Numbered from the stretch's first letter, positions 5,709 to 13,723 are shown. The stretch: DNA of 16,103 nt from Clostridiales bacterium (GCA_031287655.1 JAITSR010000065.1:1-16103), one strand, 5' to 3'. Made by a program: numbers and translations. The notes: generated by a model not told the origin, from the sequence alone.

Positions 5709-8195
5709 TCAAACCCCGGCTTTTGCGCGGCGCATTTGCTCGACCGGCGCGAAGTGGTTCACGGACGCGGTGTGGCCGGGCAGCGGCAGGAGCTTTTCGT
5801 GGATCGCGTCGATGATCCAGCTCGCCTGCGGGAAGAAGTATTCGTCAAATTCAAACGGCGGCGTGATCCAGTTGCGCGCGCCGACGAGCACAGGCGGCGC
5901 GTCAAGGTCGTCGAAGCAGAGCTCCGTGATGTTGCGGGCGACGTCGTTCAAAAAATTGCCGCGCGCGCAGGCGTCGGACGCGAGCAGAACGCGCCCCGTC
6001 TTTGCGACCGAGGCCGCGATTTCCGTATAGTCGAGCGGGACAAGGCTGTGCAGGTTGACGACCTCGGCGGAGACGCCGTACCGCTCCGCGAGAAGCTCCG
6101 CCGCCTCGACGGCCTTATACAGCGTCGCGCCGACCGTCAGGATCGTGACGTCGCCGCCGCGCCGCACGACGTTTACGCTGCCGAACTCGATCTCATACGG
6201 CTCTTTTGGCACGCCGCCCTCATGGAACATCTCGCCGACGTCGTAGATGCGCTGGCTCTCAAAGAACACGACGGGATCGCTCCCCGCGAGCGCCGCGCAC
6301 ATCAGCCCCTTCGCCTCATAGGGCGTCGCGGGGAAGCAGACCTTCAGACCGGGTATGTGCGCGCACAGGGCCGTCCAGTCCTGACTGTGCTGCGCCCCGT
6401 ACTTTGCGCCGACCGAGACGCGCAGGACGACCGGCATTTTTAAGATGCCCGCGCTCATCGCCTGCCATTTGGACAGCTGGTTGAACACCTCGTCGCCCGC
6501 GCGCCCGATAAAGTCGCAGTACATCAGCTCGACGACGGCGCGCCCGCCGCAAAGGCCGTAGCCGACGCCCGTGCCGACGATCGCGGCCTCCGAAATCGGC
6601 GCGTTGAACAGCCGCGAGTAGGGGAGGACCTCGGCGAGTCCGCGGTAGACCGCAAACGCGCCGCCCCAGTCGCGCACATCCTCGCCATACGCGACGAGCG
6701 TCGGGTCCTCGTAGAATTTGTCGATCAGGGGCTCAAAGATCGCGTCGCGAATGTTGTATGTCCGCATCCGGCTCACGGGCTTGCCGTCGACGACCGCGGC
6801 GCGCTCCTTGCCCGCGATCTGCTTGACGCGCGAGCAATCGGCCTTTGGGATCAGCACCTCCGGCTTTCGCGCGGGCGCTTTGGCCGCCGTCGGCGCGCGT
6901 TCGTTTGAGAACATGAGCCGCTCGATGACCGCGCCGTCTTTTGCGAAGTCCGCGTATGGCGAGAGCTCCGTGTCCGCCGCCCAGCCGCAGACTTTTGTCA
7001 TGCGCTCACGCGTCTCGGCCCAGATCGCGTCAAAGACGCCGTCCTTTGCGACGCCCGCCGCGACAAGCTCCGCGCGAAATGTCACGCAGGGATCGGCCGC
7101 CTGCCAAGCCTCGATTTCCTCCTTTGAACGGTACGCGTTCTGATCCGAGGTCGAGTGCCCGACGAGTCGGTAGGTCAGGACGTCGAGCAGCACCGGGCCG
7201 TCCGCGGCGGCGATCGTTTCCTTTTTTCTGCGGTAGGCGTCGATCACGGCGAGCGGGTTGTGTCCCCACACGCGCTCCGCGTGCATTTCGTTCGGCGCGA
7301 GACCCGCCCCGATCCGCGCGAGCATGTCGTAGGCCATCGTCTCGCCGCTCGTCTGCCCGCCCATGCCGTAGCCGTTGTTGAAGATGTTGAAGATCAGCGG
7401 CAGGCCGCCCTTTTTTTTGCCCTCCCACAGCGTGTCGAACTGCCCCATCGCCGCGAAGTTCAGCGCCTCCCAGACCGGGCCGCAGCCAAGGCTGCCGTCG
7501 CCGATGTTGCAGACGACGAGACCTGTGTCGTCATTGCATTTTTTGTAGAGCGCCGCGCCCGCCGCGATCGTGCCGGAGCCGCCGACGATCGCGTTGTTCG
7601 GGTATACGCCAAAAGGCAGGAAAAACATGTGCATACTGCCGCCCATGCCCTTGTGAAAGCCGTTCTCCCGCGCGAAAATCTCCGTCAGCGCCCCGTACAG
7701 CAAAAAGTGGATCGCAAGGTCCTTGACGTCCTTCGCCTTGTGGACCTTCTCGAGCGTTCGCAGGATGCGCCCCCCAAAAAAGCCCTCCATCACGGAGAGC
7801 AGCTCCGCGTCCGGCAGCTTGTGAATACAGGAAAGCGCCTTTGCGAGCACCTCGCTGTGGCTGCGGTGGCTGCCGAAGATCATATCCTGCCGGTCGAGCA
7901 AATACGCCTGCCCGACGGCGGCGGACTCCTGCCCGAGCGAGAGATGCGCGGGGCCGGGGTATGTCGTTTCGACGCCGTTATAGGCGCTCTGCGTTTTGAT
8001 CAGGTTCAGCATGTGCTCGAACTCCCGCAAAACTGTCATGTCGCGGTAAATGCGCACGAGGTCGGCGTCCGTGAAGTTTTTGCTCCGGCGCTCCTGCGCG
8101 ACGGTCTTGCCGTACTGGTTGACGGGGATGTCGGCAAAGTGGATGACGCCTTTCCCGCTGAGCGCGGCGGGGTCGATGAACAGTGACTTTGGCAT
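5709..8195 (-). CDS. Thiamine-diphosphate-dependent 2-oxoacid dehydrogenase E1, fused alpha and beta subunits
   Basis: An 828-residue protein joining E1 alpha (about 1-450) and E1 beta (about 480-828) in one chain. The alpha half has HLSLGQESAAVG, FHKGMGGSMHMF, and a thiamine-diphosphate motif running from GDG (232-234) to NN (273-274), roughly ten residues longer than usual because of WEGKKKGG. The beta half shows TYNIRDAIFEPL, AYGEDV, NAPISEAAIVGTGVGYGL and ARGNFLNDVARNITE. The enzyme decarboxylates a 2-oxoacid (or cleaves acetoin) and reductively acylates the E2 lipoyl group. Substrate choice between pyruvate, acetoin and branched-chain acids is not decidable here. The ATG at 8195 has AGGAGG ten bases upstream; an upstream in-frame start at 8243 falls inside a hairpin. 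It follows E3 by 78 bases and is the last gene of the complex. Confidence 0.92.
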   Translation of the reverse strand: MPKSLFIDPAALSGKGVIHFADIPVNQYGKTVAQERRSKNFTDADLVRIYRDMTVLREFEHMLNLIKTQSAYNGVETTYPGPAHLSLGQESAAVGQAYLLDRQDMIFGSHRSHSEVLAKALSCIHKLPDAELLSVMEGFFGGRILRTLEKVHKAKDVKDLAIHFLLYGALTEIFARENGFHKGMGGSMHMFFLPFGVYPNNAIVGGSGTIAAGAALYKKCNDDTGLVVCNIGDGSLGCGPVWEALNFAAMGQFDTLWEGKKKGGLPLIFNIFNNGYGMGGQTSGETMAYDMLARIGAGLAPNEMHAERVWGHNPLAVIDAYRRKKETIAAADGPVLLDVLTYRLVGHSTSDQNAYRSKEEIEAWQAADPCVTFRAELVAAGVAKDGVFDAIWAETRERMTKVCGWAADTELSPYADFAKDGAVIERLMFSNERAPTAAKAPARKPEVLIPKADCSRVKQIAGKERAAVVDGKPVSRMRTYNIRDAIFEPLIDKFYEDPTLVAYGEDVRDWGGAFAVYRGLAEVLPYSRLFNAPISEAAIVGTGVGYGLCGGRAVVELMYCDFIGRAGDEVFNQLSKWQAMSAGILKMPVVLRVSVGAKYGAQHSQDWTALCAHIPGLKVCFPATPYEAKGLMCAALAGSDPVVFFESQRIYDVGEMFHEGGVPKEPYEIEFGSVNVVRRGGDVTILTVGATLYKAVEAAELLAERYGVSAEVVNLHSLVPLDYTEIAASVAKTGRVLLASDACARGNFLNDVARNITELCFDDLDAPPVLVGARNWITPPFEFDEYFFPQASWIIDAIHEKLLPLPGHTASVNHFAPVEQMRRAKAGV

Positions 8196-8231
8196 GGTGG
8201 TATGGCCTCCTGTGGGATCAATGTGATTCTG

Positions 8232-8282
8232 TTTTTGTAACATGGGCGACGTTGCGAAGCAACGTCTGACATGTTACAAAAA
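8232..8282 (-). other. Long intercistronic hairpin between E3 and E1 genes
   Basis: The outer arms TTTTTGTAACATG (8232-8244) and CATGTTACAAAAA (8270-8282) are perfectly complementary (13 bp). After a 3x3 internal loop, GACGTTGC (8248-8255) and GCAACGTC (8259-8266) pair perfectly (8 bp) around a three-base loop. On the minus strand the 5' arm contains the E3 stop codon TAA (8276-8274). The descending strand ends in A residues rather than a T tract, so it is not a normal intrinsic terminator; an mRNA processing, stability or translation-control element is more likely. Confidence 0.85.
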
Positions 8283-9683
8283 TAGGGCTTCGCGTAGGAT
8301 CTCCCCGACCGTCGGGTGCGGGAATACAAGCTTTTGGAGCGCCTCGACGGGCCAGCGGCTCTCGATCATCATCGCGGCGGCCACGACGATCTCGGACGCG
8401 TAGCTGCCGATCAGGTGCGCGCCGATCAGACGCCGCGAGCGCGCATCGAAAACGAGCTTCGCGATTCCGTCGCCGCCCTCCGCGTGCTCTGCGACATAGC
8501 GGCCCGCGTAGCGCATGGAAAGTTTGACGGTCCGCGCCTGCAGGCCTTTTTCGGCGGCGCTCTCCTGCGTTTCGCCGACGGACGCGGCTTCGGGGTTTGT
8601 ATAGACGACCGAGGAGATCGCATCATAGCGCATCGCGTCGGTTTTTCCGAGCATGTGGTTGACCGCGGTCTCCGCTTCGCGGTACGCGGTATGCGCGAGC
8701 ATCAGCTTCCCGTTGACGTCCCCGGCCGCATAGACGCCCGGGAGGTTTGTGCGCAGATTCCGGTCGGTCACGATCGCGCCGCGTTCGAGATAAAGGCCGA
8801 TCGACTCGAGTCCGATGTCCGCCGTGCGCGGCCTTCTGCCGATCGAGAGCAGAACCTTGTCCGCCGGGAGCGTTTCTGCGGCCGTGGCGGCTTTGTCCGC
8901 GCCGTCCGCCGCGGCCTTGACGACGACGCCTCCGCCCCCTTGCCCTGTGCCTTCCGCAAGGCCTGTCACTTGGCTCCCGAGCCGGAACGCGATGCCCCGC
9001 CTTTGCAGATTGGCGAGCAGTATCTTGGAGATTTCGCCCTCCATCGGCCCCGCGATTTTGTCGAGCATTTCGACGACCGTCACCTGTGACCCGGCCATGT
9101 TGTAATAGTCGGCCATCTCAAGGCCGATGACGCCGCCGCCGACGATCACGAGCCGCTCCGGGACCTCTCCGAGCTCGAGGATTTCGCGGCTGGTCAGCGC
9201 AAAGCCGGACGCGAGACCTTCGCGCACGCCGGGGATCGGGGGAGTGACCGGCGCCGACCCCGTCGCGATCAGGAGCCTGTCCGCGGCAAAGCGCTCGCCG
9301 CCCGCGGCGACGATATACCCGGAAGCGCCGCGTCCCTCGATCACGGCATGATCCTGCCGCACCGTGACGCCGGCCGCTTTGAGCTTTGCCGCGACGCCCG
9401 AGACGAGTGTCTTTACGACGGACGCCTTGCGCGCGAGTACCCCGGCGTGCGAGAGGGACGCGCCCGCTGCGCTCAGCCCGTAGGCCGCGCCGTGCAGCGC
9501 GCCGTACAGGAGTTTTGCGGGATACAGCATGGCCTTTGTCGGGATACAGCCCTCGTTCAGGCAGACGCCGCCGAGCGCGCGCTCCTCAAACAGCGCGGTT
9601 TTCAGGCCGCCCGCAGACGCGCGCTCCGACGCGAGATACCCGGCGGGGCCGCCGCCCAACACAATCAAATCATAGTGTTCCAT
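8274..9683 (-). CDS. lpdA: Dihydrolipoyl dehydrogenase (E3)
   Basis: A 469-residue FAD flavoprotein that re-oxidises the dihydrolipoyl group of E2 and reduces NAD. The FAD-binding Rossmann motif is LIVLGGGPAGY (6-16). The redox-active disulfide lies in GGVCLNEGCIPTKA, with Cys41 and Cys46. IVGGGVIGLEMADYY (180-194) is the NAD-binding motif, GVYAAGDVNGKLMLAHTA is the second FAD motif, and the C-terminal HPTVGEIL carries the proton-relay His and Glu. The ATG at 9683 has GGAGG four bases upstream. A Gly/Ala-rich stretch (about 243-270) before the LPADKVLLSIGRRP strand is longer than typical. The gene lies between E2 and the fused E1 and probably belongs to the same transcript. Confidence 0.96.
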   Translation of the reverse strand: MEHYDLIVLGGGPAGYLASERASAGGLKTALFEERALGGVCLNEGCIPTKAMLYPAKLLYGALHGAAYGLSAAGASLSHAGVLARKASVVKTLVSGVAAKLKAAGVTVRQDHAVIEGRGASGYIVAAGGERFAADRLLIATGSAPVTPPIPGVREGLASGFALTSREILELGEVPERLVIVGGGVIGLEMADYYNMAGSQVTVVEMLDKIAGPMEGEISKILLANLQRRGIAFRLGSQVTGLAEGTGQGGGGVVVKAAADGADKAATAAETLPADKVLLSIGRRPRTADIGLESIGLYLERGAIVTDRNLRTNLPGVYAAGDVNGKLMLAHTAYREAETAVNHMLGKTDAMRYDAISSVVYTNPEAASVGETQESAAEKGLQARTVKLSMRYAGRYVAEHAEGGDGIAKLVFDARSRRLIGAHLIGSYASEIVVAAAMMIESRWPVEALQKLVFPHPTVGEILREALFL

Positions 9684-9723
9684 CGATCCTCCAAAGCTCA
9701 GCCACTTGTATTAAACATTACCG

Positions 9724-9736
9724 GTCAGCGGCTGAC
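9724..9736. other. Short palindrome GTCAGCGGCTGAC in the E2-E3 gap
   Basis: Two 6-base arms with a single central base, in the 68-base gap between the E2 stop and the E3 start. It could be a small operator or an RNA hairpin; nothing else supports a role. Confidence 0.35.
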
Positions 9737-9751
9737 GTATTCCAATCGTCA

Positions 9752-11224
9752 TTACAGCGCGAGCAGGAGCGGAAACCGCTCAAGATGGTTGCAGAGCGCC
9801 TGCGCGAAGCGGGACGCCGGCGCGCCGTCCACCGCGCGATGGTCGTATGTGAGCGAAAGCCCCATCGCGGGGTACGTTTCAATGCCCGCGCCGCCGCCGG
9901 AGCCGCCGGGGCCGCCGCCCGCGCTCAAAGCCGCCGGGGCGGGCGCCGCGGCCGACGCCGCGCGCACGCGCGTCATAATGCCGCACACGCCGAGGATCGC
10001 GACCTGCGGCGGGTTGATGATCGGCGTGAACATCTCGACCCCCGTGACGCCGAGGTTGGACACCGTGAACGTGCCGCCGCGCAAGCGGTCGGGGCTGATC
10101 CCGCCGGAGCGCGCGGCCTCGGCCAGCTCCTTGACCTCACGCGAAATCTCGAGCAGTGATTTTTTGTCGGCGTCGAACAGCGTCGGAACCATCAGACCGC
10201 GCCGCGTGTCGACCGCGACACCGAGGTGGACGCCGGAAAAGCGCCGCAAGACGCCGCCTTCGAGCAAATGCGCGTTCAAATCCGGGTGCATACGGAGCGT
10301 CCGCGCAGCGGCGAACAACACCATGTCGCCGAGCGACACGCCTTCTGCGCCGAGCGCCGCGCCGTGCCGCTTAAAATCGGCGCGAAGCGCGAGGATTTGC
10401 GACGCGTCAAAGCTGTGGTGGTGCGTGAGCTGCGCCATGCTTTGCAGAGAGGCCTGCATGGCGCTCGCGATTGAGCGGCGGATCAGCGGCATTGCCGTAT
10501 CCGTGTACGCGGGGGCGTTCGGAGCGGCCGAAAAAATCGGGGCTGCCGGGGTTGTTTGAGTCGCCGTGCCTGCCGCGAGGTCCGCGGCGGACGGGTCGGA
10601 CGCGGTTCCGGCCGCCGGAGCTGCCGCAGCGATTTGGGCGTCCCCGGCGCTCCGTTGGTTTTGCGACAGGGCTTCGACGTCGCGCTCAATCACGCGCCCG
10701 TGCGGCCCGGTCGGGAGCGCGGCGGCAATGGACAGGCCGAGCCGCTCGGCGAGCCGTTTTGCGCGCGGCGAAGCCTTGACGGGGCCGGGCGCGGGTGCAA
10801 GCGTGGGCATGGGCGCGAGCGGCGGCGCGCCCAATTCGACACGCTCCGCGGCGGGTATAACGTCCGGCCGACTCTGCGCCTCGCCTGCCGCGAGTTGTGC
10901 GAACGCGGCGGCCTGCGCCGCGTTCGCCGCGGCCACATCGCCGCCCGCTCCGGGCGCGCCCCCGCGGAGCGCCGAGACGTCCTCCCCCGGAGCGCCGACC
11001 GCGCAGACCGCCGTCAGGACGGGGACCTCCGCGCCGTCCTCATAAAAAATTTCCAAAAGCGTACCCGCCGCCGTGGATTCGCACTCAAACGCCGCTTTGT
11101 CCGTCTCATAGGCGAACAAAATATCCCCCACGGCCACGGGGTCGCCGACCTTCTTATTCCATGTCCCGATCAGGCAGGTTTCGACAGAAATCCCCGCCTT
11201 CGGCATCAAAACCGCAACCGCCAT
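9752..11224 (-). CDS. Dihydrolipoamide acyltransferase (E2) of a 2-oxoacid dehydrogenase complex
   Basis: A 490-residue core protein of the complex. A single N-terminal lipoyl domain (1-80) has the lipoylation site Lys43 in ETDKAAFE. An Ala/Pro-rich linker leads to the peripheral subunit-binding domain (about 151-185, ASPRAKRLAERLGLSIAA and GPHGRVIERDVEA), then a second linker and the CoA-dependent acyltransferase domain (about 240-490). The catalytic motif is TYDHRAVDG, with His462. A Gly/Ala/Pro-rich run at about 422-448 interrupts the catalytic domain just before YPAMGLSLTYDHR; this region is not normally low in complexity. The ATG at 11224 gives the standard lipoyl N-terminus, though its GGGA is about twelve bases away. 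It lies 69 bases after the DeoR-type gene and begins the E2-E3-E1 block, an uncommon order. Confidence 0.94.
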   Translation of the reverse strand: MAVAVLMPKAGISVETCLIGTWNKKVGDPVAVGDILFAYETDKAAFECESTAAGTLLEIFYEDGAEVPVLTAVCAVGAPGEDVSALRGGAPGAGGDVAAANAAQAAAFAQLAAGEAQSRPDVIPAAERVELGAPPLAPMPTLAPAPGPVKASPRAKRLAERLGLSIAAALPTGPHGRVIERDVEALSQNQRSAGDAQIAAAAPAAGTASDPSAADLAAGTATQTTPAAPIFSAAPNAPAYTDTAMPLIRRSIASAMQASLQSMAQLTHHHSFDASQILALRADFKRHGAALGAEGVSLGDMVLFAAARTLRMHPDLNAHLLEGGVLRRFSGVHLGVAVDTRRGLMVPTLFDADKKSLLEISREVKELAEAARSGGISPDRLRGGTFTVSNLGVTGVEMFTPIINPPQVAILGVCGIMTRVRAASAAAPAPAALSAGGGPGGSGGGAGIETYPAMGLSLTYDHRAVDGAPASRFAQALCNHLERFPLLLAL

Positions 11225-11293
11225 CTAAAAAACCATTCCCTTCCCCGCGCGGGCCGGAACACGATCACAGTCGCCCCGCGCGCTATTCGCGGA

Positions 11294-12043
11294 TCAGAGG
11301 ACCGTGACACCGGCCTCGCGCGCTTTCTTTTGAAAATTCTCCGGCATCTCGGCGTCGCTGACTACATAGTCGACGTCCTCAAATGCCGCGAAGGTGTAGG
11401 GCATCAGCCGCGTCAGCTTCGCCGAATCCATCAGCATGATCGACTTTCGCGCCTTTCGGATCACGAGTTTCTTGACGTGCATTTCGCTCTCCTTGCCGCA
11501 GGTGAAACCGCTCTCGTCCGAATAGCCCGAAACGCCGATGAAACCGAGGTCGATATTGATCTCATCCAGAAATTTCAGCGTGCTGTGCCCGGACAGGGCC
11601 ATGTTGGAGCGGTTCAGCGAGCCGCAGCACAGGTAGACCGAGGCGCTTGTAAAGCGCTGCAGATCATTTGCGAAATTTGCCCCCGTTGTGAAGATCGTGA
11701 GGTTGATGTCCGGAAGCGCGCGGATCAGCGCGAGCGTCGTCGTCCCGGCGTCAAAGAAAACGGAGCCGCCCGGTTGAATCAGGCTGAGCGATTTTGCGGC
11801 GATCTGATTTTTGCCGCCGACGTTCTCGCGCTCGCGGCTGAGAAAGCTCGGGTCGACAGTGTGCCGCACCGCCCGCGCGCCGCCCCGCAGCTTGATCACA
11901 TGCCCCTCGCGCTGGAGGGCGTCTAGGTCGCGGTGCAGCGTCATGAACGTGACTTCGGGGCAAAGGGCGCGGAGCTCCTTGATCGAAACGATCTCCTTTT
12001 CGGCGATGTAGTCCCTGATTTTAGCCTGTCGGATTTGATACAT
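11294..12043 (-). CDS. DeoR-family transcriptional regulator
   Basis: A 249-residue regulator. The N-terminal winged helix-turn-helix (about 1-60) includes IKELRALCPEVTFMTLHRDLDALQREGHVIKLRGGA. The C-terminal DeoR sensor domain (about 75-249) resembles ribose-phosphate isomerase and includes the phosphosugar-binding motif FFDAGTTTLALIRAL and GVSGYSDESGFT. DeoR proteins usually repress sugar catabolic genes until a phosphorylated sugar binds. The ATG at 12043 has GGAGAG upstream; the frame remains open to 12079 without family similarity. Its place between the sorE-like gene (48 bases upstream) and the E2 gene suggests it controls both parts of the cluster, with a sugar phosphate made or used by the SorE/SDR enzymes as a plausible effector. 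That assignment is inferred from position only. Confidence 0.92.
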   Translation of the reverse strand: MYQIRQAKIRDYIAEKEIVSIKELRALCPEVTFMTLHRDLDALQREGHVIKLRGGARAVRHTVDPSFLSRERENVGGKNQIAAKSLSLIQPGGSVFFDAGTTTLALIRALPDINLTIFTTGANFANDLQRFTSASVYLCCGSLNRSNMALSGHSTLKFLDEINIDLGFIGVSGYSDESGFTCGKESEMHVKKLVIRKARKSIMLMDSAKLTRLMPYTFAAFEDVDYVVSDAEMPENFQKKAREAGVTVL

Positions 12044-12066
12044 AGTTCTCTCTCCATGTCCTATAA

Positions 12067-12080
12067 ATTGGCGGGCCAAT
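12067..12080. promoter_or_regulatory. Palindrome ATTGGCGGGCCAAT, possible operator or small hairpin
   Basis: Perfect 6-base arms around GG in the gap between the sorE-like stop and the deoR-like start; ATTGGC recurs at 12096. The location just before a repressor gene would suit autoregulation, but DeoR operators vary and this is only suggestive. Confidence 0.3.
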
Positions 12081-12091
12081 CCGCACGTTCG

Positions 12092-13396
12092 CTAGATTGG
12101 CTCGGCGTTCTCAAGCAAGAAGCGCTCCGCGTCCCCGTTCCAGAGGCGGCCGCTCCGCTCGCAGAGCCTGTCGAGCTCGGCGAAGATCGGATTTTTCACC
12201 CCGGCCTCGCGGAAGTCCGCGATCGCCGTCAACGGCAGGGAGATGTGTGTGTAGATCAGCTTCTTGCCGCCGGGAATCTCCGGCAGATGCAGCGTAGCCT
12301 CGCGCGCCGCGTCGAGCCCGCCGATGTGCGTGACGAGGATCGCCGGGTTGATGCGCCCCGCCGCGGAGAGCTCAAGCGCCTCGCGCATGTCGTCCGTGTT
12401 GCCGCCCGACGTGCCGACGATGTGCGTCGCGTTGTAGTGGACGTTATAAAAATTGAATTTCGCGGAAAAAGCCTGATCGGACGGCCCCGCGAAGAAATTC
12501 AGGCAGCCGTCGTGCGCGAGGATCGCGTCGGCCTGCTCGACGACGGCCGGTACCGGCGCGAGCGCGAACACGTCGTCAAAGCCCCCGCCGCCGATTCCGT
12601 CTCCGACACGGCTCCCGCCGCCTCCGGCGCCGCCCCGGTCCGCCGCTTCGCGCAGCGCATACACAGGGTCGCCGACGGTTGAAGTATTCAGGTACACGAG
12701 CCGGACACCGTGCCGCTCCGCCTCCTCGGCTGTGAGGATCGAAGCCGCGCGGGCGAGGCGCGCCTCGTCAATATCCGTCACGACGAGCAGCGACGGCCTT
12801 CTGTCGCTGTGAATCACATAGTCGATCAGTGCGAGTCCCATCGGCCCGGCCGCGGCCAGCGCGGCCATTTTACCCCCTGCGCGGATGCCCATGTGGTGCG
12901 TGTAGTCGCCGACCTCGGTGTGGTAACTCGCGTGTGTCGCGCCGATCACGCAGGAAATCGGCTCGGACATCGAAGCGTAGAACCACGCGTCCCCGCTATA
13001 GGGCAGCACGCAGTCTTGGTCGATGTAGCACTTTGGGATCACCGCGTATTGCGTGTCGCCGCCGAGGAACGGGAACGAATACCCCGCGGCCTGATACGTC
13101 CCGCGCATGGCGGGCTGGATCGAAAAACGCCCGCCCTCGGTATAGCGGCCCTTCAGCCGCGCGCCGACGCCGATGATCTCGCCGGCGAACTCATGCCCGA
13201 TGATCGTCGGGTTTTGCGCGACGTCGTCCGGCACGCGTTTGTGCTCCGCGCCCTGTGAGGCGGACTTGTAGGAGGACATGCACAGGCTGTCCGAGATCAC
13301 CTTCACAAGGAGCTCCTCCTCACCGATCGGCGGCAGTTCAAACTCCTCAAGCCGCAGGTCTTTTTTGCCGTATAGCCGCAGCGCCTTTGTTTTCAT
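12092..13396 (-). CDS. sorE: SorE-like L-sorbose-1-phosphate reductase (zinc-binding dehydrogenase)
   Basis: A 434-residue MDR-family enzyme with strong recall to SorE of the Klebsiella sorbose operon: MKTKALRLYGKKDLRLEEFE, SDSLCMSSYK, GAEHKRVPDDVA, IIGHEFAGEI, PMGLALIDYVIH, NFYNVHY, HIVGTSGGNTDDM and LPEIPGGKKLIYT. Cys39 and His68-Glu69 are the expected zinc-site residues. SorE reduces L-sorbose 1-phosphate to D-glucitol 6-phosphate with NAD(P)H. A glycine-rich run (about 254-272) stands where SorE has only a few residues before GFDDVFALAP. The ATG at 13396 gives the family N-terminus; AAAAGG is about twelve bases upstream. No phosphotransferase system genes are visible, so the true substrate may be another ketose phosphate. 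A MITE-like element lies directly upstream and may carry or displace the promoter. Confidence 0.88.
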   Translation of the reverse strand: MKTKALRLYGKKDLRLEEFELPPIGEEELLVKVISDSLCMSSYKSASQGAEHKRVPDDVAQNPTIIGHEFAGEIIGVGARLKGRYTEGGRFSIQPAMRGTYQAAGYSFPFLGGDTQYAVIPKCYIDQDCVLPYSGDAWFYASMSEPISCVIGATHASYHTEVGDYTHHMGIRAGGKMAALAAAGPMGLALIDYVIHSDRRPSLLVVTDIDEARLARAASILTAEEAERHGVRLVYLNTSTVGDPVYALREAADRGGAGGGGSRVGDGIGGGGFDDVFALAPVPAVVEQADAILAHDGCLNFFAGPSDQAFSAKFNFYNVHYNATHIVGTSGGNTDDMREALELSAAGRINPAILVTHIGGLDAAREATLHLPEIPGGKKLIYTHISLPLTAIADFREAGVKNPIFAELDRLCERSGRLWNGDAERFLLENAEPI

Positions 13397-13419
13397 AGTA
13401 TTACCGACCTTTTCAATTC

Positions 13420-13425
13420 GTTATA
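13420..13425 (-). promoter_or_regulatory. Possible -10 box upstream of the sorE-like gene
   Basis: TATAAC on the minus strand, about 24 bases before the start codon and next to the end of the MITE-like element. The matching -35 region would fall inside the repeat and is a poor match, so this is tentative. Confidence 0.25.
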
Positions 13426-13429
13426 ATTG

Positions 13430-13700
13430 TTTATTCGGAAACTCGGACGCCTTGTGATGGCTCGTTTTCGCGACTACGCCGCGAAAATCTTAGCCACTCG
13501 TCGCCCTCGTTTCCTCTAAACCGCTCTGCGTATATCGTTTCGCGAAAATGCGATTTCCGCAAAACTCCGTGCGCTCTGCGCACGCACGCCTCCACCTTCT
13601 CGCTCCAACGAGTTCCACCCTACAACGCCAATCCATGGCGTCACAGCACCTCATTCGGTGTCGTGTGAGTGTATTCGGTTAATCGACTTTCCGAATACAC
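13430..13700. mobile_element. MITE-like element, ~271 bp, with 17-bp terminal inverted repeats
   Basis: The left end GTTTATTCGGAAACTCG (13430-13446) matches the complement of the right end (13700-13684, GTGTATTCGGAAAGTCG) at 15 of 17 bases. The right end is also the arm of a perfect 12-bp hairpin (13667-13678 with 13691-13702). Inside is another hairpin, TTTTCGCG/CGCGAAAA (13465-13472 with 13480-13487), and several short stems. No transposase is present. A relic of the left end is at 5664-5690. A clear target-site duplication was not found. It fills the gap between the PHP and sorE-like genes. Confidence 0.65.
13490..13654 (-). CDS. Small 54-residue ORF inside the MITE-like element, probably not expressed
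   Basis: An uninterrupted ATG-to-TAA frame coding for a Cys/Arg/Trp-rich peptide (MRCCDAMDWRCRVELVGARR at its start, ending LEETRATSG). No ribosome binding site precedes the ATG and no known family is recognised. Its composition is that of a translated structured repeat more than a protein. Listed because the frame is open across more than half of the element. Confidence 0.15.
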   Translation of the reverse strand: MRCCDAMDWRCRVELVGARRWRRACAERTEFCGNRIFAKRYTQSGLEETRATSG

Positions 13701-13702
13701 TC
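13667..13702 (+). terminator. Perfect 12-bp hairpin at the right end of the MITE-like element
   Basis: GAGTGTATTCGG (13667-13678) and CCGAATACACTC (13691-13702) flank a 12-base loop, followed on the plus strand by TTTAATT. It is just downstream of the PHP gene stop (minus strand), where it could slow or end transcription or protect the mRNA 3' end. The T-run is short and only on the plus side, so true termination is uncertain. Confidence 0.4.
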
Positions 13703-13723
13703 TTTAATTGTTCACCATTATCC

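Noticed and set aside
7155..8186. 343-codon plus-strand frame opposite the E1 gene
   Set aside because: Antisense shadow of a GC-rich gene; composition rich in Arg/Val/Asp and no recognised motif, while the minus strand encodes a clear E1 enzyme.
8232..8282. Intrinsic terminator between E3 and E1
   Set aside because: The stem is strong but is followed by A residues on both strands, not a T tract.
9348..10559. 403-codon plus-strand frame opposite E3/E2
   Set aside because: Shadow frame crossing the end of E2 and start of E3; no domain recognised.
10556..11926. 456-codon plus-strand frame across E2 and DeoR genes
   Set aside because: Spans two well-supported minus-strand genes and the gap between them; typical GC-driven open frame without a start signal.
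13397..13723. Known riboswitch upstream of the sorE-like gene
   Set aside because: No recognised aptamer core; the region is better explained by inverted-repeat ends and internal hairpins of a mobile element.
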